64,000 bases of DNA from Elusimicrobiota bacterium (GCA_003482905.1 DMXM01000018.1:58785-122784), one strand, 5' to 3'. Shown: positions 43,535 to 52,693, counted from the first letter of the stretch. Numbers and translations are program-made. The notes: generated by a model from the sequence alone, not told the origin.

Positions 43535-44692
43535 GTGAAAAACACATCTGGCCGGTTTCGAGTATTCCTGGAGCTTTTTTTGCTCCTCTGTTTCATTTTC
43601 CCGGCAGGTTTTGGTTTCTTCGCGGTCATGCTGGAACTGTCGTTGCCAGGGAAAACTCTCGGTTTGACGGCGTCAGCGCTTATCCTCGCATTAACCGCAA
43701 ATCGTGTGGGAAGAATGCTTTCCGCCACGGCAGCATCGGTTTCTCTTTTTAGGAGATATGAAATAATTGTAGCCGGCCTGTCACAAAGCGCGGCATTGTT
43801 TCTGATCTTTCGCGGATCAACTTTGTCTGATCCCAGTCTCCTGGCCGGAGGGGCATTTTTCCTCGGTATCGGTCTGGCTGCGGGCAACGTATACTTCCGG
43901 GCACTTCTGACCAGCGGCCGTTCTCACATAAGCAGCGTGCATTATGCGGTGGTATTCTATGTCCTTTGGGGTCTTGGGGTAGCTTTCGCCGGATTAGCGT
44001 GGAGTTATTCTCTGCAGGGCCAGGTTATTCTCGCTATGCTGCTGATCTCGCTTATCGGGACGGCGGCTTCCCAGATTATATTCAAGGGGTTGCAGGGGCA
44101 CAGTGAGGGCGCCAATGAAACCATCCAAGGCAGGAATGCTTCCGCTTACATGCGGATATTCTCGCTGAGTGTGCCGGCGGCTATTGTCTCATGCGTTGCG
44201 ATTCTTTTTAATGCCACTCTTATCCCAGTGTTAACAAACAAGTTCGGTTTCTCAGTTGCGGGAACCGGGATTGCGGCCTTCTTTATAGTGATAGGCAATC
44301 TTTTTGCATTGCTGGGGAAAGCAAAGATGATTTCAGGCGAGCTGCGGAGATTTTTGACATTTGTCCTCGCCAACATCCTGCTGGTGGTCTTTCTTTTTGC
44401 TCTTCGGGATTACAAGGCAGCTGCTTTACTGATAATTATAGGGATTGGCTGGTCCTCAACGCTGAGCCTCCAGTCTCAAATGGACTTTATAGCGCTTAAA
44501 GCCGGCCCGGATATGCATAGGGCAATACACGCCGTTTCAGAGATAGTCTCGGTAGCAGCCGGGGTTGCTTTCGCGTTAATAAATAAAGTCGGTATCGGAT
44601 TGCTGGTACAATTCGTTTTCATAACTGGTGCGTTGTTGTTGTGGGCGCGGCTGGAATCTAATCGTCCTGTTCCCGAGGAGACATATGGTTAA
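43535..44692 (+). CDS. MFS-like integral membrane transporter
   Basis: 385 residues with about eleven or twelve hydrophobic helices and almost no soluble loops except a polar segment at about 190-205 (HSEGANETIQGRNASA) in the middle, as in a 6+6 major facilitator. AGNVYFRALL and the Arg-rich loop after the second helix are weak MFS hallmarks. Substrate unknown. GTG at 43535 is the first usual start, but the nearest G-rich ribosome site (43509-43515) is 19 bases away, so the start is uncertain. It overlaps the next gene by eight bases. First gene of a lower-G+C cargo operon. Confidence 0.65.
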   Translation: MKNTSGRFRVFLELFLLLCFIFPAGFGFFAVMLELSLPGKTLGLTASALILALTANRVGRMLSATAASVSLFRRYEIIVAGLSQSAALFLIFRGSTLSDPSLLAGGAFFLGIGLAAGNVYFRALLTSGRSHISSVHYAVVFYVLWGLGVAFAGLAWSYSLQGQVILAMLLISLIGTAASQIIFKGLQGHSEGANETIQGRNASAYMRIFSLSVPAAIVSCVAILFNATLIPVLTNKFGFSVAGTGIAAFFIVIGNLFALLGKAKMISGELRRFLTFVLANILLVVFLFALRDYKAAALLIIIGIGWSSTLSLQSQMDFIALKAGPDMHRAIHAVSEIVSVAAGVAFALINKVGIGLLVQFVFITGALLLWARLESNRPVPEETYG

Positions 44693-46001
44693 ATTCAGGG
44701 AGTTAACAAAGAAAGGCCGTGAGCTGGCGGAGATGTTAGTTTCTGATAAACCCAAATATGGGACGCAGATCTCGTTACCGACCGGATTCACGTTTCAGGC
44801 GCTGCTCAGGGAGATGGAAAATCCGGCCGGCAAAAGGCGGATTGAATTCTTTGAGATCCTGTGCGGCCGCAAAATAATCGGATTCTGTTATTACACGGTC
44901 TATGAAAGGTATCGGGCGGCTGAACTAGCGACAATATTCATGCCGGGATATCGGGGGAAAGGACTGGTCTCTCCCACAATAAGATTTTTGATCAATCACG
45001 CTACCCGTACGTATCCGCAGTTGCTCCGCGTTGAGGCGACGGCGTCTTCGGCAAATCCAAAAGCAATAGCTTCCCTTCTGTCCGCCGGGTTCAATGTGGA
45101 AGGCGTTCGCCCGGCTGGATATGTGCGGGGGAACAAGATCAGTGACGCTGTCCTTTTGGGGGTAGTCTTAAAGCGGGATGACATGGCGCCGTCCTCAATG
45201 TACCAGATCGAGTCGTTCAGGGATAAAACCCTCGAGCGCAAGCGGCTTCTTAAGCAGGGTGAGATATTGCTGGATCAGGAAGCTGAATTAATACGAAATA
45301 CCGGGCTGCAGGAGAAATTTTCCAAGGCAGAACGGATAGTGGATATCGGCTGCGGCTTCGGGCAATTTGCCGCCTGGTTGAGCAAGGCTTTTCCTGAGAC
45401 AGATAAGATATTCGGGGTTGACCCTTCCAGATGGATGATACGTGCTTCGGAGGCTAGCGGCAACCGGAAAGTAAAATTGGTGTGTTCGGACGGCCTAAAA
45501 TTCCTTGATGCACTGCCGGCTGGCGGCACTGACGCTGTCTGCATGAGGTTTGTCATAAATCATATACCGGAAAGGTTATGGGGGCGCTGGCTTACCGCGG
45601 CGCGGCGCTGTCTTAAACCCGGCGGTTTTATATATCTGACTCTCTCTGACGCCAACTATTACAAAACATTTCCCGGTTTGCCCCTCATGGACTTGCTCTT
45701 CAGTCATAAAAAGCTCCTGAGGGAGAAGAATGGCGGGGTATGGAATGTCCCCGCGGTTATAGGAGGACACCTGTATGCGGCCGGGTTTAGAAATATTACT
45801 CAGAAATCGACCTGCCTTAGCACCGAAAAAATGGGCAAACAGAATTATGCCTCCAGTGTAGGGGACCAGTTTGTATGGGGTGTTGAGGAGAGTTGGGGCC
45901 GCACCGGTGAGCTTGCCCGTAAATCGCTTATTGACGCGGCGAAGGCACAAAACTTCTGGGGACAGGTTAAGTTCGGTATTCACATCGGAGAAAAAGCATG
46001 A
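44685..46001 (+). CDS. GNAT acetyltransferase fused to SAM methyltransferase
   Basis: 438 residues, two enzymatic modules. Residues about 5-165 form a GNAT-like acyltransferase: IIGFCYYTVYERYRAAELAT, the acetyl-CoA loop MPGYRGKGLVSPTI and ATASSANPKAIASLLSAGF. Residues about 200-385 form a class I methyltransferase with motif I RIVDIGCGFGQFAAWL, acidic loop GVDPSRW and RRCLKPGGFIYLTLSDANY. The C-terminal about 50 residues contain a serine/tryptophan-rich region. The ATG at 44685 is chosen because the acyltransferase fold starts there and it overlaps the transporter stop. Both activities on one small molecule would fit a tailoring or signal-making enzyme; this is inference. Confidence 0.78.
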   Translation: MVKFRELTKKGRELAEMLVSDKPKYGTQISLPTGFTFQALLREMENPAGKRRIEFFEILCGRKIIGFCYYTVYERYRAAELATIFMPGYRGKGLVSPTIRFLINHATRTYPQLLRVEATASSANPKAIASLLSAGFNVEGVRPAGYVRGNKISDAVLLGVVLKRDDMAPSSMYQIESFRDKTLERKRLLKQGEILLDQEAELIRNTGLQEKFSKAERIVDIGCGFGQFAAWLSKAFPETDKIFGVDPSRWMIRASEASGNRKVKLVCSDGLKFLDALPAGGTDAVCMRFVINHIPERLWGRWLTAARRCLKPGGFIYLTLSDANYYKTFPGLPLMDLLFSHKKLLREKNGGVWNVPAVIGGHLYAAGFRNITQKSTCLSTEKMGKQNYASSVGDQFVWGVEESWGRTGELARKSLIDAAKAQNFWGQVKFGIHIGEKA

Positions 46002-48163
46002 GGTCTTTTTGCGCGGGACTCTTGGGCTTATTTACCTTATGGGCCCTGCCCGGCGGCGCGCACGCCTCCGATGTCTACCGTTTAACGGTAGGCACGGTAA
46101 CTGCCCAGGAACTTATGCCCGTAAAACGGGATGCGGGCTTATACCCTAGCCTTCCTGCCGCCCAGGCTGCGGTTATTAAATTGGCGGCACAACGCGCAAT
46201 ATTTTCATTCGATTTCAAGCTCCCTGAGAGTCTGTGCGGGCGGGAAGATGTTGGTATTTATATGGGTGTTATTTACGATCAGGATCGGGCGTTTCTGAAC
46301 AGTGAATTGATAGGGATAACCGCCGATCCGGAGCATGTCGATATCCGCAAGACAGGTAAGGCCAGACTGTATCTATTACCCAAACGGCTGCTAAAATGCG
46401 GGCAGGCGAACACTATAAAGATTGATGTCAGGAGCTTGGTGGGGAAGAGGCTTGGACCTTTTGGCGGCGATATACGCGTGGGCCCCTGGTGGGAGTTGGA
46501 ACGTCCGGCAGATCTTCTTCAGGAATACATGTTGTTTTTTAGGGAAATCGGCCTGCTGATCCTTTCCGTGACATTTGTTTTATTTGGCTTGTTCTGGAAA
46601 TATTCATTTAACCGCCGTCAGATGGCGTTTGTGTCTTTTGCTTTCTGGGCGGGACTTATGTGCGTCAGCCTCAGCGGTTGGCTTTTCTCGCTGATTGGAT
46701 ATCCGGCGCTTTTATATGCAGTTCACGCTGCCCTAGTCTGTACAATGCTTGTTGAATTGAGCCGGCTAATTGCCTTGTATGCGGAAAGAGGGATTGTAAC
46801 TAAGCTATCTCATTTCTGGTCCGGGACACTCTCCTTTGCATGTTTCTGCGTCTTTTTCAGTTATCTGCCGTCAGTTAATATGGTGCAGGTGTACAGATTT
46901 ATCCTGCTTGCTTTTATAATGTATGCCGTGGGCTTTCTGTTTTATGCTCATGTGCATAAATATTTTCGTGGCAAAGTTGCAGAAGGGATATTTTTGTGGC
47001 TTGTGGTTATTGGGGTGATTTCTGATACCTTGCGGATATGGGGCCTTCACTCCGGCCAGAATATATCCGCCTATTTAGTAGCGGTTTCCGTGGTTGGGCT
47101 TGGCCTTGTATTGGCTCGTGAACTTGTGGGGGTGTTTAAAACGGCGGCTGACGCGCAGCGTATCCGATACGAAAAAGAAAGATTTGAGTTGTTAAGCGAT
47201 ATGGCAATGCAGGTCGCGCATGATATCCGCTCGCCGCTAGCGGCGCTGGATGTGGCACTTAACGACCTGTCAGCGCTGCCGCCGGATAAACGCGAACTGG
47301 CTAGTGGGGCAGTTGGACGCATAGGTGAAATTGCCCGCGACCTGCTGGAGAATTATAAGAGCCCCGGAGGTAAATCGTTACCTGTGGGAAAAGCCGTTTC
47401 GCCACAGGAACTGAAGACTCTTATCGAGCCGATTCTGTATGAGAAACGCGCCCAGCACTCTTCCAAACCGGGCGTTGTTATAGAGTACACCGCGCAGGAA
47501 GTCTATGCCGCCGTTCAGCCCACCGAACTGCGCCGTATAGTATCCAACCTTGTGAACAACGCTGTTGAGGCTTTTGAATCAGTGGGTAAAGTGGCGGTTG
47601 ACCTTTCACGATTGGACGGCAAGGTCCTATTGAAGGTTTCCGACAATGGCAAGGGGATTCCCGCGGAGATACTGGCGAAGCTTGGCCGGAGAGGCGAAAC
47701 CCACGGCAAAGCGGGGGGGACAGGGCTTGGGCTTTACCATGCCCGCACTTCGGTAGAAAGCTGGGGTGGGATGCTGAATATAGATTCAAAACCCGGCTCA
47801 GGGACGGCTGTTACAATAGAGTTGCCGGCAATAGAAGATGTTAAGTTCCCCAAGACCGTTGTCTTGGTAGACGATGACGCTCTGGTGCGGATGAACTGGA
47901 AAACGGCTGCAAAGGGCAAAGGTATCGCATTACAGGCCTTTTCCTCGCCCGATGCCTTCCTTGCCATTGAGCCTCCTGTGGCTAAAGACACGCCTATATA
48001 CCTGGATTCTGACTTGGGGGACGGGGTTAAGGGCGAGGACATAGCCCAGAGCCTTAAAGAAAAGGGCTATTCAAATATCTGCCTTGAAACCGGCCACTCT
48101 ACTGAGAAGTTCTCCCACATCCCTTGGCTCAAAGTCATCGGCAAAGAACCGCCTTGGCAGTAA
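45998..48163 (+). CDS. 7TMR-DISM sensor histidine kinase with C-terminal receiver
   Basis: 721 residues. Signal peptide (1-23), an extracytoplasmic beta-rich ligand domain (about 25-165), seven membrane helices (about 180-385, 7TMR-DISM style), HisKA with AMQVAHDIRSPLAAL (about 405), HATPase with NLVNNAVEAFES, DNGKGIP and GGTGLGLYHAR, and a receiver-like C-terminus (about 620-721) with VVLVDDDALVR, YLDSDLGDG and a Lys in VIGKEPPW. ATGA overlap with the preceding fusion enzyme couples the two. It could sense the product exported or modified by its neighbours (inference). No separate output regulator is present in the cargo. Confidence 0.88.
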   Translation: MRSFCAGLLGLFTLWALPGGAHASDVYRLTVGTVTAQELMPVKRDAGLYPSLPAAQAAVIKLAAQRAIFSFDFKLPESLCGREDVGIYMGVIYDQDRAFLNSELIGITADPEHVDIRKTGKARLYLLPKRLLKCGQANTIKIDVRSLVGKRLGPFGGDIRVGPWWELERPADLLQEYMLFFREIGLLILSVTFVLFGLFWKYSFNRRQMAFVSFAFWAGLMCVSLSGWLFSLIGYPALLYAVHAALVCTMLVELSRLIALYAERGIVTKLSHFWSGTLSFACFCVFFSYLPSVNMVQVYRFILLAFIMYAVGFLFYAHVHKYFRGKVAEGIFLWLVVIGVISDTLRIWGLHSGQNISAYLVAVSVVGLGLVLARELVGVFKTAADAQRIRYEKERFELLSDMAMQVAHDIRSPLAALDVALNDLSALPPDKRELASGAVGRIGEIARDLLENYKSPGGKSLPVGKAVSPQELKTLIEPILYEKRAQHSSKPGVVIEYTAQEVYAAVQPTELRRIVSNLVNNAVEAFESVGKVAVDLSRLDGKVLLKVSDNGKGIPAEILAKLGRRGETHGKAGGTGLGLYHARTSVESWGGMLNIDSKPGSGTAVTIELPAIEDVKFPKTVVLVDDDALVRMNWKTAAKGKGIALQAFSSPDAFLAIEPPVAKDTPIYLDSDLGDGVKGEDIAQSLKEKGYSNICLETGHSTEKFSHIPWLKVIGKEPPWQ

Positions 48164-48167
48164 CCAC

Positions 48168-48278
48168 TGCAAAGTTGCAATCGGAATTAGCCCTCTAGTT
48201 GCGACGAAGATTGCACCCAATACTCAAGGGGCTCTCGTCGTGAGAGTCTCCGGTTTTAGGGGGGTTGCGGAAGTCAGG
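48168..48278. other. IS-like terminal sequence at the right edge of the cargo
   Basis: Begins TGCAAAGTTGCA in the same orientation as at 43294 and continues with a related repeated pattern (AGTTGCGAC, GATTGCACCC). It has no coding capacity. It contains an inverted pair CTCTCGTCGTGAGAG (48232-48246). It separates the kinase gene from the duplicated helicase tail and ends where homology to 40375 begins. Confidence 0.45.
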
Positions 48279-48358
48279 AGATGGACGACGCCATGTGGCG
48301 CCGCTGGCTCTACACCGGCATCACCCGCGCCGAAGAAGAACTCTACCTGTTCGGTTAG
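48279..48358 (+). pseudogene. Duplicated 3' end of the RecD-like helicase gene
   Basis: About 80 bases matching 40375-40454 with three mismatches; it encodes MDDAMWRRWLYTGITRAEEE and then LYLFG and a stop. It is the second copy of the junction between the helicase and ABC exporter genes. After the stop, GGCCGCTGATTGGAATTGGCG leads directly into the exporter 3' end, which suggests this is the ancestral junction. Confidence 0.9.
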
Positions 48359-48396
48359 CAGGCCGCTGATTGGAATTGGCGGAGGCAACAGCCACT

Positions 48397-50151
48397 TCAG
48401 GCGGCTTCTTTAGGGGCAAACTCCTCTTCCAGCTTTTGCCGCTCGTAAATCTGTTTGTAAAGGCCGCCCAGAGCGATCAATTCGGCATGGGTACCCTTCT
48501 CCGTCAGCCGCCCCTCGTCCAGCGCCAGTATCAAATCCGCGTGCTCTATGGTTTTTACGCGGTGTGTCGCTATCAGGCAGATAGCGTCCGGCAGCTCCTC
48601 CCTGAACGCCTTCCAGAAATTCTCTTCGGTCTGCGCGTCCATCGCGCTGGTGGCGTCGTCGAACAGCAGCAGGTCCGGCCTTGATAAAATGGCCCTGGCT
48701 ATGGAGACGCGCTGTTTCTGCCCGCCGGAAAGGGTGAACCCCCTGGTGCCTACGGAGGTCTCAAGCCCCTTCGGGAACTTTGCCAGGTCATGTTTCAGTT
48801 GAGACACCCGCAACGCGGTCTCCAGCGCCCGCTCCTCGAACCCCTCGCGTCCCAGGGTTACATTGTTTTTAATGGTGCCGGTCATGATAAAGGCATCCTG
48901 GGTTACCAGGCCCATGCTCGAGCGCAGCTCCGCCGGCTCAAAGGTCCTTATATCCTCGCCGTTTATCAGCAGTTCTCCGGAGGAGAACTCCGTAAGCCGC
49001 GCCGGAAGCGAGACCAGGCTGGTCTTGCCGCAGCCTATCTTGCCCACCACCGCTACCGTCTGGCCGCGGCCGGCCGTGAAGGAAATCTTTTTTAGCAGCG
49101 GGGCGCCCTTCTCGGTCAGCACGCAGACGCCACGCATCTCCACTCTTTCTATCCGGGCCGGAGGCGGCGCCGGGCGCCTGGGCCGCTTTACGGAGCTCCG
49201 GGCCAGCAGCAGTTCGTCGATGCGCCGTATAGAGGCGCCCGCCCTGTTGCCCGCCACAAAAAACTGGCTTATATCTATCAGCGGCCCCATGATCATGCCC
49301 GCATAAAAGTAAAAGGCTATAAGGTCGCCCAGCGTGGCCCGCCCGCCTATTACCATCAGGCCGCCGGCCAGGTAGAGTATCGAGATAGAGACGAAACTAG
49401 CCGAGTGATAGAAGTAGGAGAAGATGATGTCCAGTCTCGACGACGCTATCTCGGCCTCCTTCTGCCCGTCCGCCCTGGCCGCGAAAAAGGCGCACTGCGC
49501 CGCCTCCTTGGCGTTGGCCTTGATGAGTTTCACTCCGGTAAAGCAGGTTTCCAGAAAGTCGTAGATCAGTGTTATGCTCTTCTGCACGGCGTCGTAGCGC
49601 TCGTGCAGCCTGCGTCCCACAAGCAGCGAGGCCGCCAGCATAAAGGGGGTGGGCAGCAGCACCCAGGCGGCCAGCGCGGGGTTCAATATCACCATCATGA
49701 TCACGGCGCCGGTCAGCGTGAATACCGCTTGTATGAAACGGAACACTCCCGAGCAGGAGAACCAGGAGATCTTGCGCGAGATATCATCCACCAGCCTGGC
49801 CACCAGGTCCCCGGTGGTGAACTTGTGATAGAAATGCTGGTCCAGGCCCAGAACATGCTCGAAGGCCTGTTTGCGGAATTCCCATTCCAGCCGCCAGTTC
49901 ATGTAAGCGCGGCTGCGCTGGGCCGCCAGGCTCACCAGCGTATTGGCCACGCCCGCCCCAAGCAGCAGCCACACGCCGCGCAATATATAATCATGGGACG
50001 CATGCGCGCCCAGGCCGTTAACTATCCGCTTTATCAGGTAGGGGTATAGCGCCCCGAGCGCCGCGCTGACCACCCCGAGCAAAACTATCACCAGCATACG
50101 CCACTGGTAGCGCCGCCAGTAGGGCAAAAGCCACTTAAGGGCGAATATCAT
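48397..50151 (-). CDS. ABC exporter half-transporter, degenerate catalytic site
   Basis: 584 residues: six-helix ABC membrane domain (about 15-310) then NBD (about 340-575). Walker A GKIGCGKTSL, signature LSGGQKQRVSIARA, Walker B LLLFDDATSAMD, H-loop ATHR. The residue after Walker B is Asp, not the catalytic Glu. Its partner at 50148-51929 has the canonical Glu, the asymmetry seen in heterodimeric exporters such as TM287/288 and BmrCD. The start overlaps the partner's stop by four bases. The substrate is unknown, likely a lipophilic compound or lipid. The 3' end is duplicated at 42626-43293. Confidence 0.92.
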   Translation of the reverse strand: MIFALKWLLPYWRRYQWRMLVIVLLGVVSAALGALYPYLIKRIVNGLGAHASHDYILRGVWLLLGAGVANTLVSLAAQRSRAYMNWRLEWEFRKQAFEHVLGLDQHFYHKFTTGDLVARLVDDISRKISWFSCSGVFRFIQAVFTLTGAVIMMVILNPALAAWVLLPTPFMLAASLLVGRRLHERYDAVQKSITLIYDFLETCFTGVKLIKANAKEAAQCAFFAARADGQKEAEIASSRLDIIFSYFYHSASFVSISILYLAGGLMVIGGRATLGDLIAFYFYAGMIMGPLIDISQFFVAGNRAGASIRRIDELLLARSSVKRPRRPAPPPARIERVEMRGVCVLTEKGAPLLKKISFTAGRGQTVAVVGKIGCGKTSLVSLPARLTEFSSGELLINGEDIRTFEPAELRSSMGLVTQDAFIMTGTIKNNVTLGREGFEERALETALRVSQLKHDLAKFPKGLETSVGTRGFTLSGGQKQRVSIARAILSRPDLLLFDDATSAMDAQTEENFWKAFREELPDAICLIATHRVKTIEHADLILALDEGRLTEKGTHAELIALGGLYKQIYERQKLEEEFAPKEAA

Positions 50152-51929
50152 TCCGCGCCCTCCCCGAACTGCAGGCGGTAGAACTTGGCATAGGTGCCGC
50201 CCCTCGCCAGCAGTTCGCTGTGCGTACCACTTTCCTTTATTTCACCTTCCGATACCAGCAGGATATTGTCCGAGTTGCGGATGGTAGAGAGCCGGTGCGC
50301 TATAATGATCAGCGTCTTGCTGCGGATAAGCCGCCGCATGGCGGTGTTGATCAGCCGTTCGGTATACGGGTCGATGTGCGAGGTGGCCTCGTCAAAGACC
50401 AGGACCTCCTGGTTGAGCACCATGGCCCGGGCCAGGGCTATCACCTGTTTTTCCCCGGCCGAGAGGTTGGTCCCTTTCTCCACGATATTTTTGCCGAGAC
50501 CCTGGCGCTTGAAGAAGTCCTCCAGCCCCACACTTCTTATTGCGTCGTGCACCATGGCGTCGGGGATATTGTCGTCCATCAGCTTCAGGTTCTGCATGAT
50601 GGTGCCCGGGAAGAGGTAGATATCCTGCTGCACCAGGCCTATGGAGGTGCGCAGGGAATTCAGGCTGATCTCCGAAAGGTCTATCCCGTCTATCAGTATC
50701 TTTCCCTTGGCCGCGGTGTAAAACTTGAACAGCAGGTTGGTAATGGAGGTCTTGCCTCCCCCGGTTTCCCCGACTATGGCCAGGCTTTTGCCCCGGGGCA
50801 GGGTAAAAGAGATATCTTTGAGCACCCACGGCGTATCTTCAGCGTAGCGCAGCCACACATTGCGGAATTCGATGCTCTGCCTGAGAGCGCGTATGTAATG
50901 CGGTTTGGGCGGGTCCTTTATGCCCGGCTTGTGGTCCAGTATCTTTTGTATGCGGTGACCGGCCGAAAAGGACCGCTGTATGATGCTGACATGGTCGGAA
51001 ACGCGGAAGATGGGCTCGAAGAGTTTATCTATGTAGAAGATGAACATCACCAGCGTGCCGATGGTCAGCTTTCCCTCCAGGGCCCAGCCACCGCCTACGC
51101 CCAGGATAATGGCCAGAGAAACCGGGTTGATCATGATGACGCTCATGAAGAAGAATATTATCATCAGTTCGGCCTTAAGCTCGGCGTCGAACTTCCGCCT
51201 ATTGATGTCCTCTAGGCGCGCGGCGGTCATCTGTTCCCGGTTGAAGGCCTGCAGCAGGCCGGCGACGTTAAGGTGCTCAGTGATGAAACCGGAAATTTCG
51301 GTAGCCAGCTTGCGGACATTCATGAACAGAACGGAGCTTCTTCGCATAAAGATGTAGCTGAACAGCGCCACAAAAGGCAGCGCGGCGGAAAGCAGCAGGG
51401 TTAAGCGCGGGCTGAAATAAAACATAATGCCGAGGGTGACTATAAACATCAAAAGATCGCGGAAGATGTTTACCGTGGTTTCGGTGAACAGGTCGTAGAG
51501 GGTGCTGGTGTCGGCCTGTACGCGCGCCGTCATCCGCCCCACGGGGTATTCGGCGTAAAAAGGCAGGTCCAGCGCCAGCATATGCGAGAGCATGCGCTTC
51601 TTGAGGTCGGTCATTATCTGTTGGCCGGTCTTTATCAGCCGCATGCGGAGCAGATAATTGGTGGCCAGGAAAAGAACGGAGTTTACAAATAGCGCCCCCA
51701 CCAAAAGCGCCAATAGCGCGGCGTTCCGGGCCGGTATGGCTTTGTCTATGATATGCTTGGCGATAATCGGGGTTAGCAGGCTAAAGCAGGTTGAAAATAG
51801 CAGCCAGGCGACAGCCGCGGCGAACCCGCGCCTCTCGGGCAGCAGCAAACCCGTTATAAGCCGGAAGGTTACCCCGTAGTTGATCTTCTCCTTCTGATCC
51901 TGCCCATCGTCATGACCTTCCCTATTCAT
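50148..51929 (-). CDS. ABC exporter half-transporter, canonical catalytic site
   Basis: 593 residues. Membrane domain at about 25-325 with six helices, NBD at about 350-590: Walker A GETGGGKTSI, signature LSAGEKQVIALARAM, Walker B VLVFDEATSHIDP with catalytic Glu, H-loop AHRLST. The signature LSAGE departs from LSGGQ. In heterodimers the two composite sites mix Walker motifs of one subunit with the signature of the other, so the pair would have one consensus and one degenerate site. First gene of the pair on the minus strand. Confidence 0.92.
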   Translation of the reverse strand: MNREGHDDGQDQKEKINYGVTFRLITGLLLPERRGFAAAVAWLLFSTCFSLLTPIIAKHIIDKAIPARNAALLALLVGALFVNSVLFLATNYLLRMRLIKTGQQIMTDLKKRMLSHMLALDLPFYAEYPVGRMTARVQADTSTLYDLFTETTVNIFRDLLMFIVTLGIMFYFSPRLTLLLSAALPFVALFSYIFMRRSSVLFMNVRKLATEISGFITEHLNVAGLLQAFNREQMTAARLEDINRRKFDAELKAELMIIFFFMSVIMINPVSLAIILGVGGGWALEGKLTIGTLVMFIFYIDKLFEPIFRVSDHVSIIQRSFSAGHRIQKILDHKPGIKDPPKPHYIRALRQSIEFRNVWLRYAEDTPWVLKDISFTLPRGKSLAIVGETGGGKTSITNLLFKFYTAAKGKILIDGIDLSEISLNSLRTSIGLVQQDIYLFPGTIMQNLKLMDDNIPDAMVHDAIRSVGLEDFFKRQGLGKNIVEKGTNLSAGEKQVIALARAMVLNQEVLVFDEATSHIDPYTERLINTAMRRLIRSKTLIIIAHRLSTIRNSDNILLVSEGEIKESGTHSELLARGGTYAKFYRLQFGEGAE

Positions 51930-52051
51930 AGTGGTATATCCTATAAAATATCGCCGCTCCGTTATTAGCTGACCAGCAAGAAAAAGAGGCTCTTTTTAGG
52001 AAGTCTAAAAGTTAACTTTTATAGATGGAAGGCGAACGCTGGAGCGCCAGG
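51930..52051. other. Intergenic region with two AT palindromes
   Basis: AAAAAGAG-G-CTCTTTTT (51981-51997) and the perfect AAAAGTTAACTTTT (52007-52020) lie between the toxin stop and the exporter start. The first could terminate the toxin-antitoxin transcript on the minus strand. No coding sequence seen. Confidence 0.5.
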
Positions 52052-52441
52052 TTACTCCGCTTTTGCCAATTCGTCAAGGAGCGCCGCCAGCGCTTTTTTC
52101 CCAAGCCTGTGTGTCGCGAGCTTTACCATAGCGCCATAAAGCCTGTCGTTAGGGTCTTTGATCAAAATTCCATTCATAGCCAGAAAAATCAGCGCCGCCG
52201 CCAGGGCCGTGCGCTTGTTGCCGTCAACAAAGGGCTGATTTTCCGAGATATGGAATGCATATGCGGCTGCCATCTCGAAAAGAGAAGAGTGCAGAAGTTG
52301 CCCGCCAAAACCGGATTGTGGAACGGAAATAGCTGATTCAAGCAAACCCAGGTCCCGCGCCCCGGTATCGCCGCCATAGCGTTTAATCTGGTCATTGTGG
52401 ATGTCAATGACCTCTGCCAGCGTAAGGAATAGCGGCCCCAT
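52052..52441 (-). CDS. doc: Death-on-curing (Doc/Fic fold) toxin
   Basis: 129-residue Doc-family protein. Doc inactivates EF-Tu by phosphorylation in the P1 model, while other Fic proteins AMPylate. The family motif appears as NQPFVDGNKRTALAAA (about 68-83), with Gln where the canonical Fic/Doc motif has the catalytic His. The GNKR anion-binding part is intact. GGDTGARDLGLLESAI near the N-terminus matches the usual Doc helix. The start overlaps the antitoxin stop by one base (TAATG), so the pair is coupled. Confidence 0.88.
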   Translation of the reverse strand: MGPLFLTLAEVIDIHNDQIKRYGGDTGARDLGLLESAISVPQSGFGGQLLHSSLFEMAAAYAFHISENQPFVDGNKRTALAAALIFLAMNGILIKDPNDRLYGAMVKLATHRLGKKALAALLDELAKAE

Positions 52442-52668
52442 TATTTTGCGAGCTTACGGAGTGTTTTTCCGTGGAGGGCATTCACAGTAGCCATGGCCGC
52501 GGAGAATTTCTTCTGCCGGGATTTTTCGATGGCGGGGGAAATAACAAGGCTACGCCCGTCCGTGGATATTTCCAATGGCGTTGTCATGCTGATGTTCAGC
52601 AGCTCAAGAATGGGTTTATCTATTATCAGGGCTGCGCTGTTCCCGTGCGGGGTTAAATGTTTGGTCAT
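52441..52668 (-). CDS. AbrB/MazE-type antitoxin
   Basis: 75 residues with a swapped-hairpin DNA-binding domain: HGNSAALIIDKPILELLNI followed by MTTPLEISTDGRSLVISP. The C-terminal tail (about 50-75) would neutralise the toxin. As the first gene of the pair it probably autorepresses the promoter at 52694-52722, which overlaps TA-rich half sites. AGGAGG precedes the start. Confidence 0.88.
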   Translation of the reverse strand: MTKHLTPHGNSAALIIDKPILELLNISMTTPLEISTDGRSLVISPAIEKSRQKKFSAAMATVNALHGKTLRKLAK

Positions 52669-52693
52669 AATGCCTCCTAGGTACTACATTGTA

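Noticed and set aside
49405..50049. 214-codon plus-strand frame inside the ABC exporter gene
   Set aside because: Antisense shadow of a clearly coding ABC gene.
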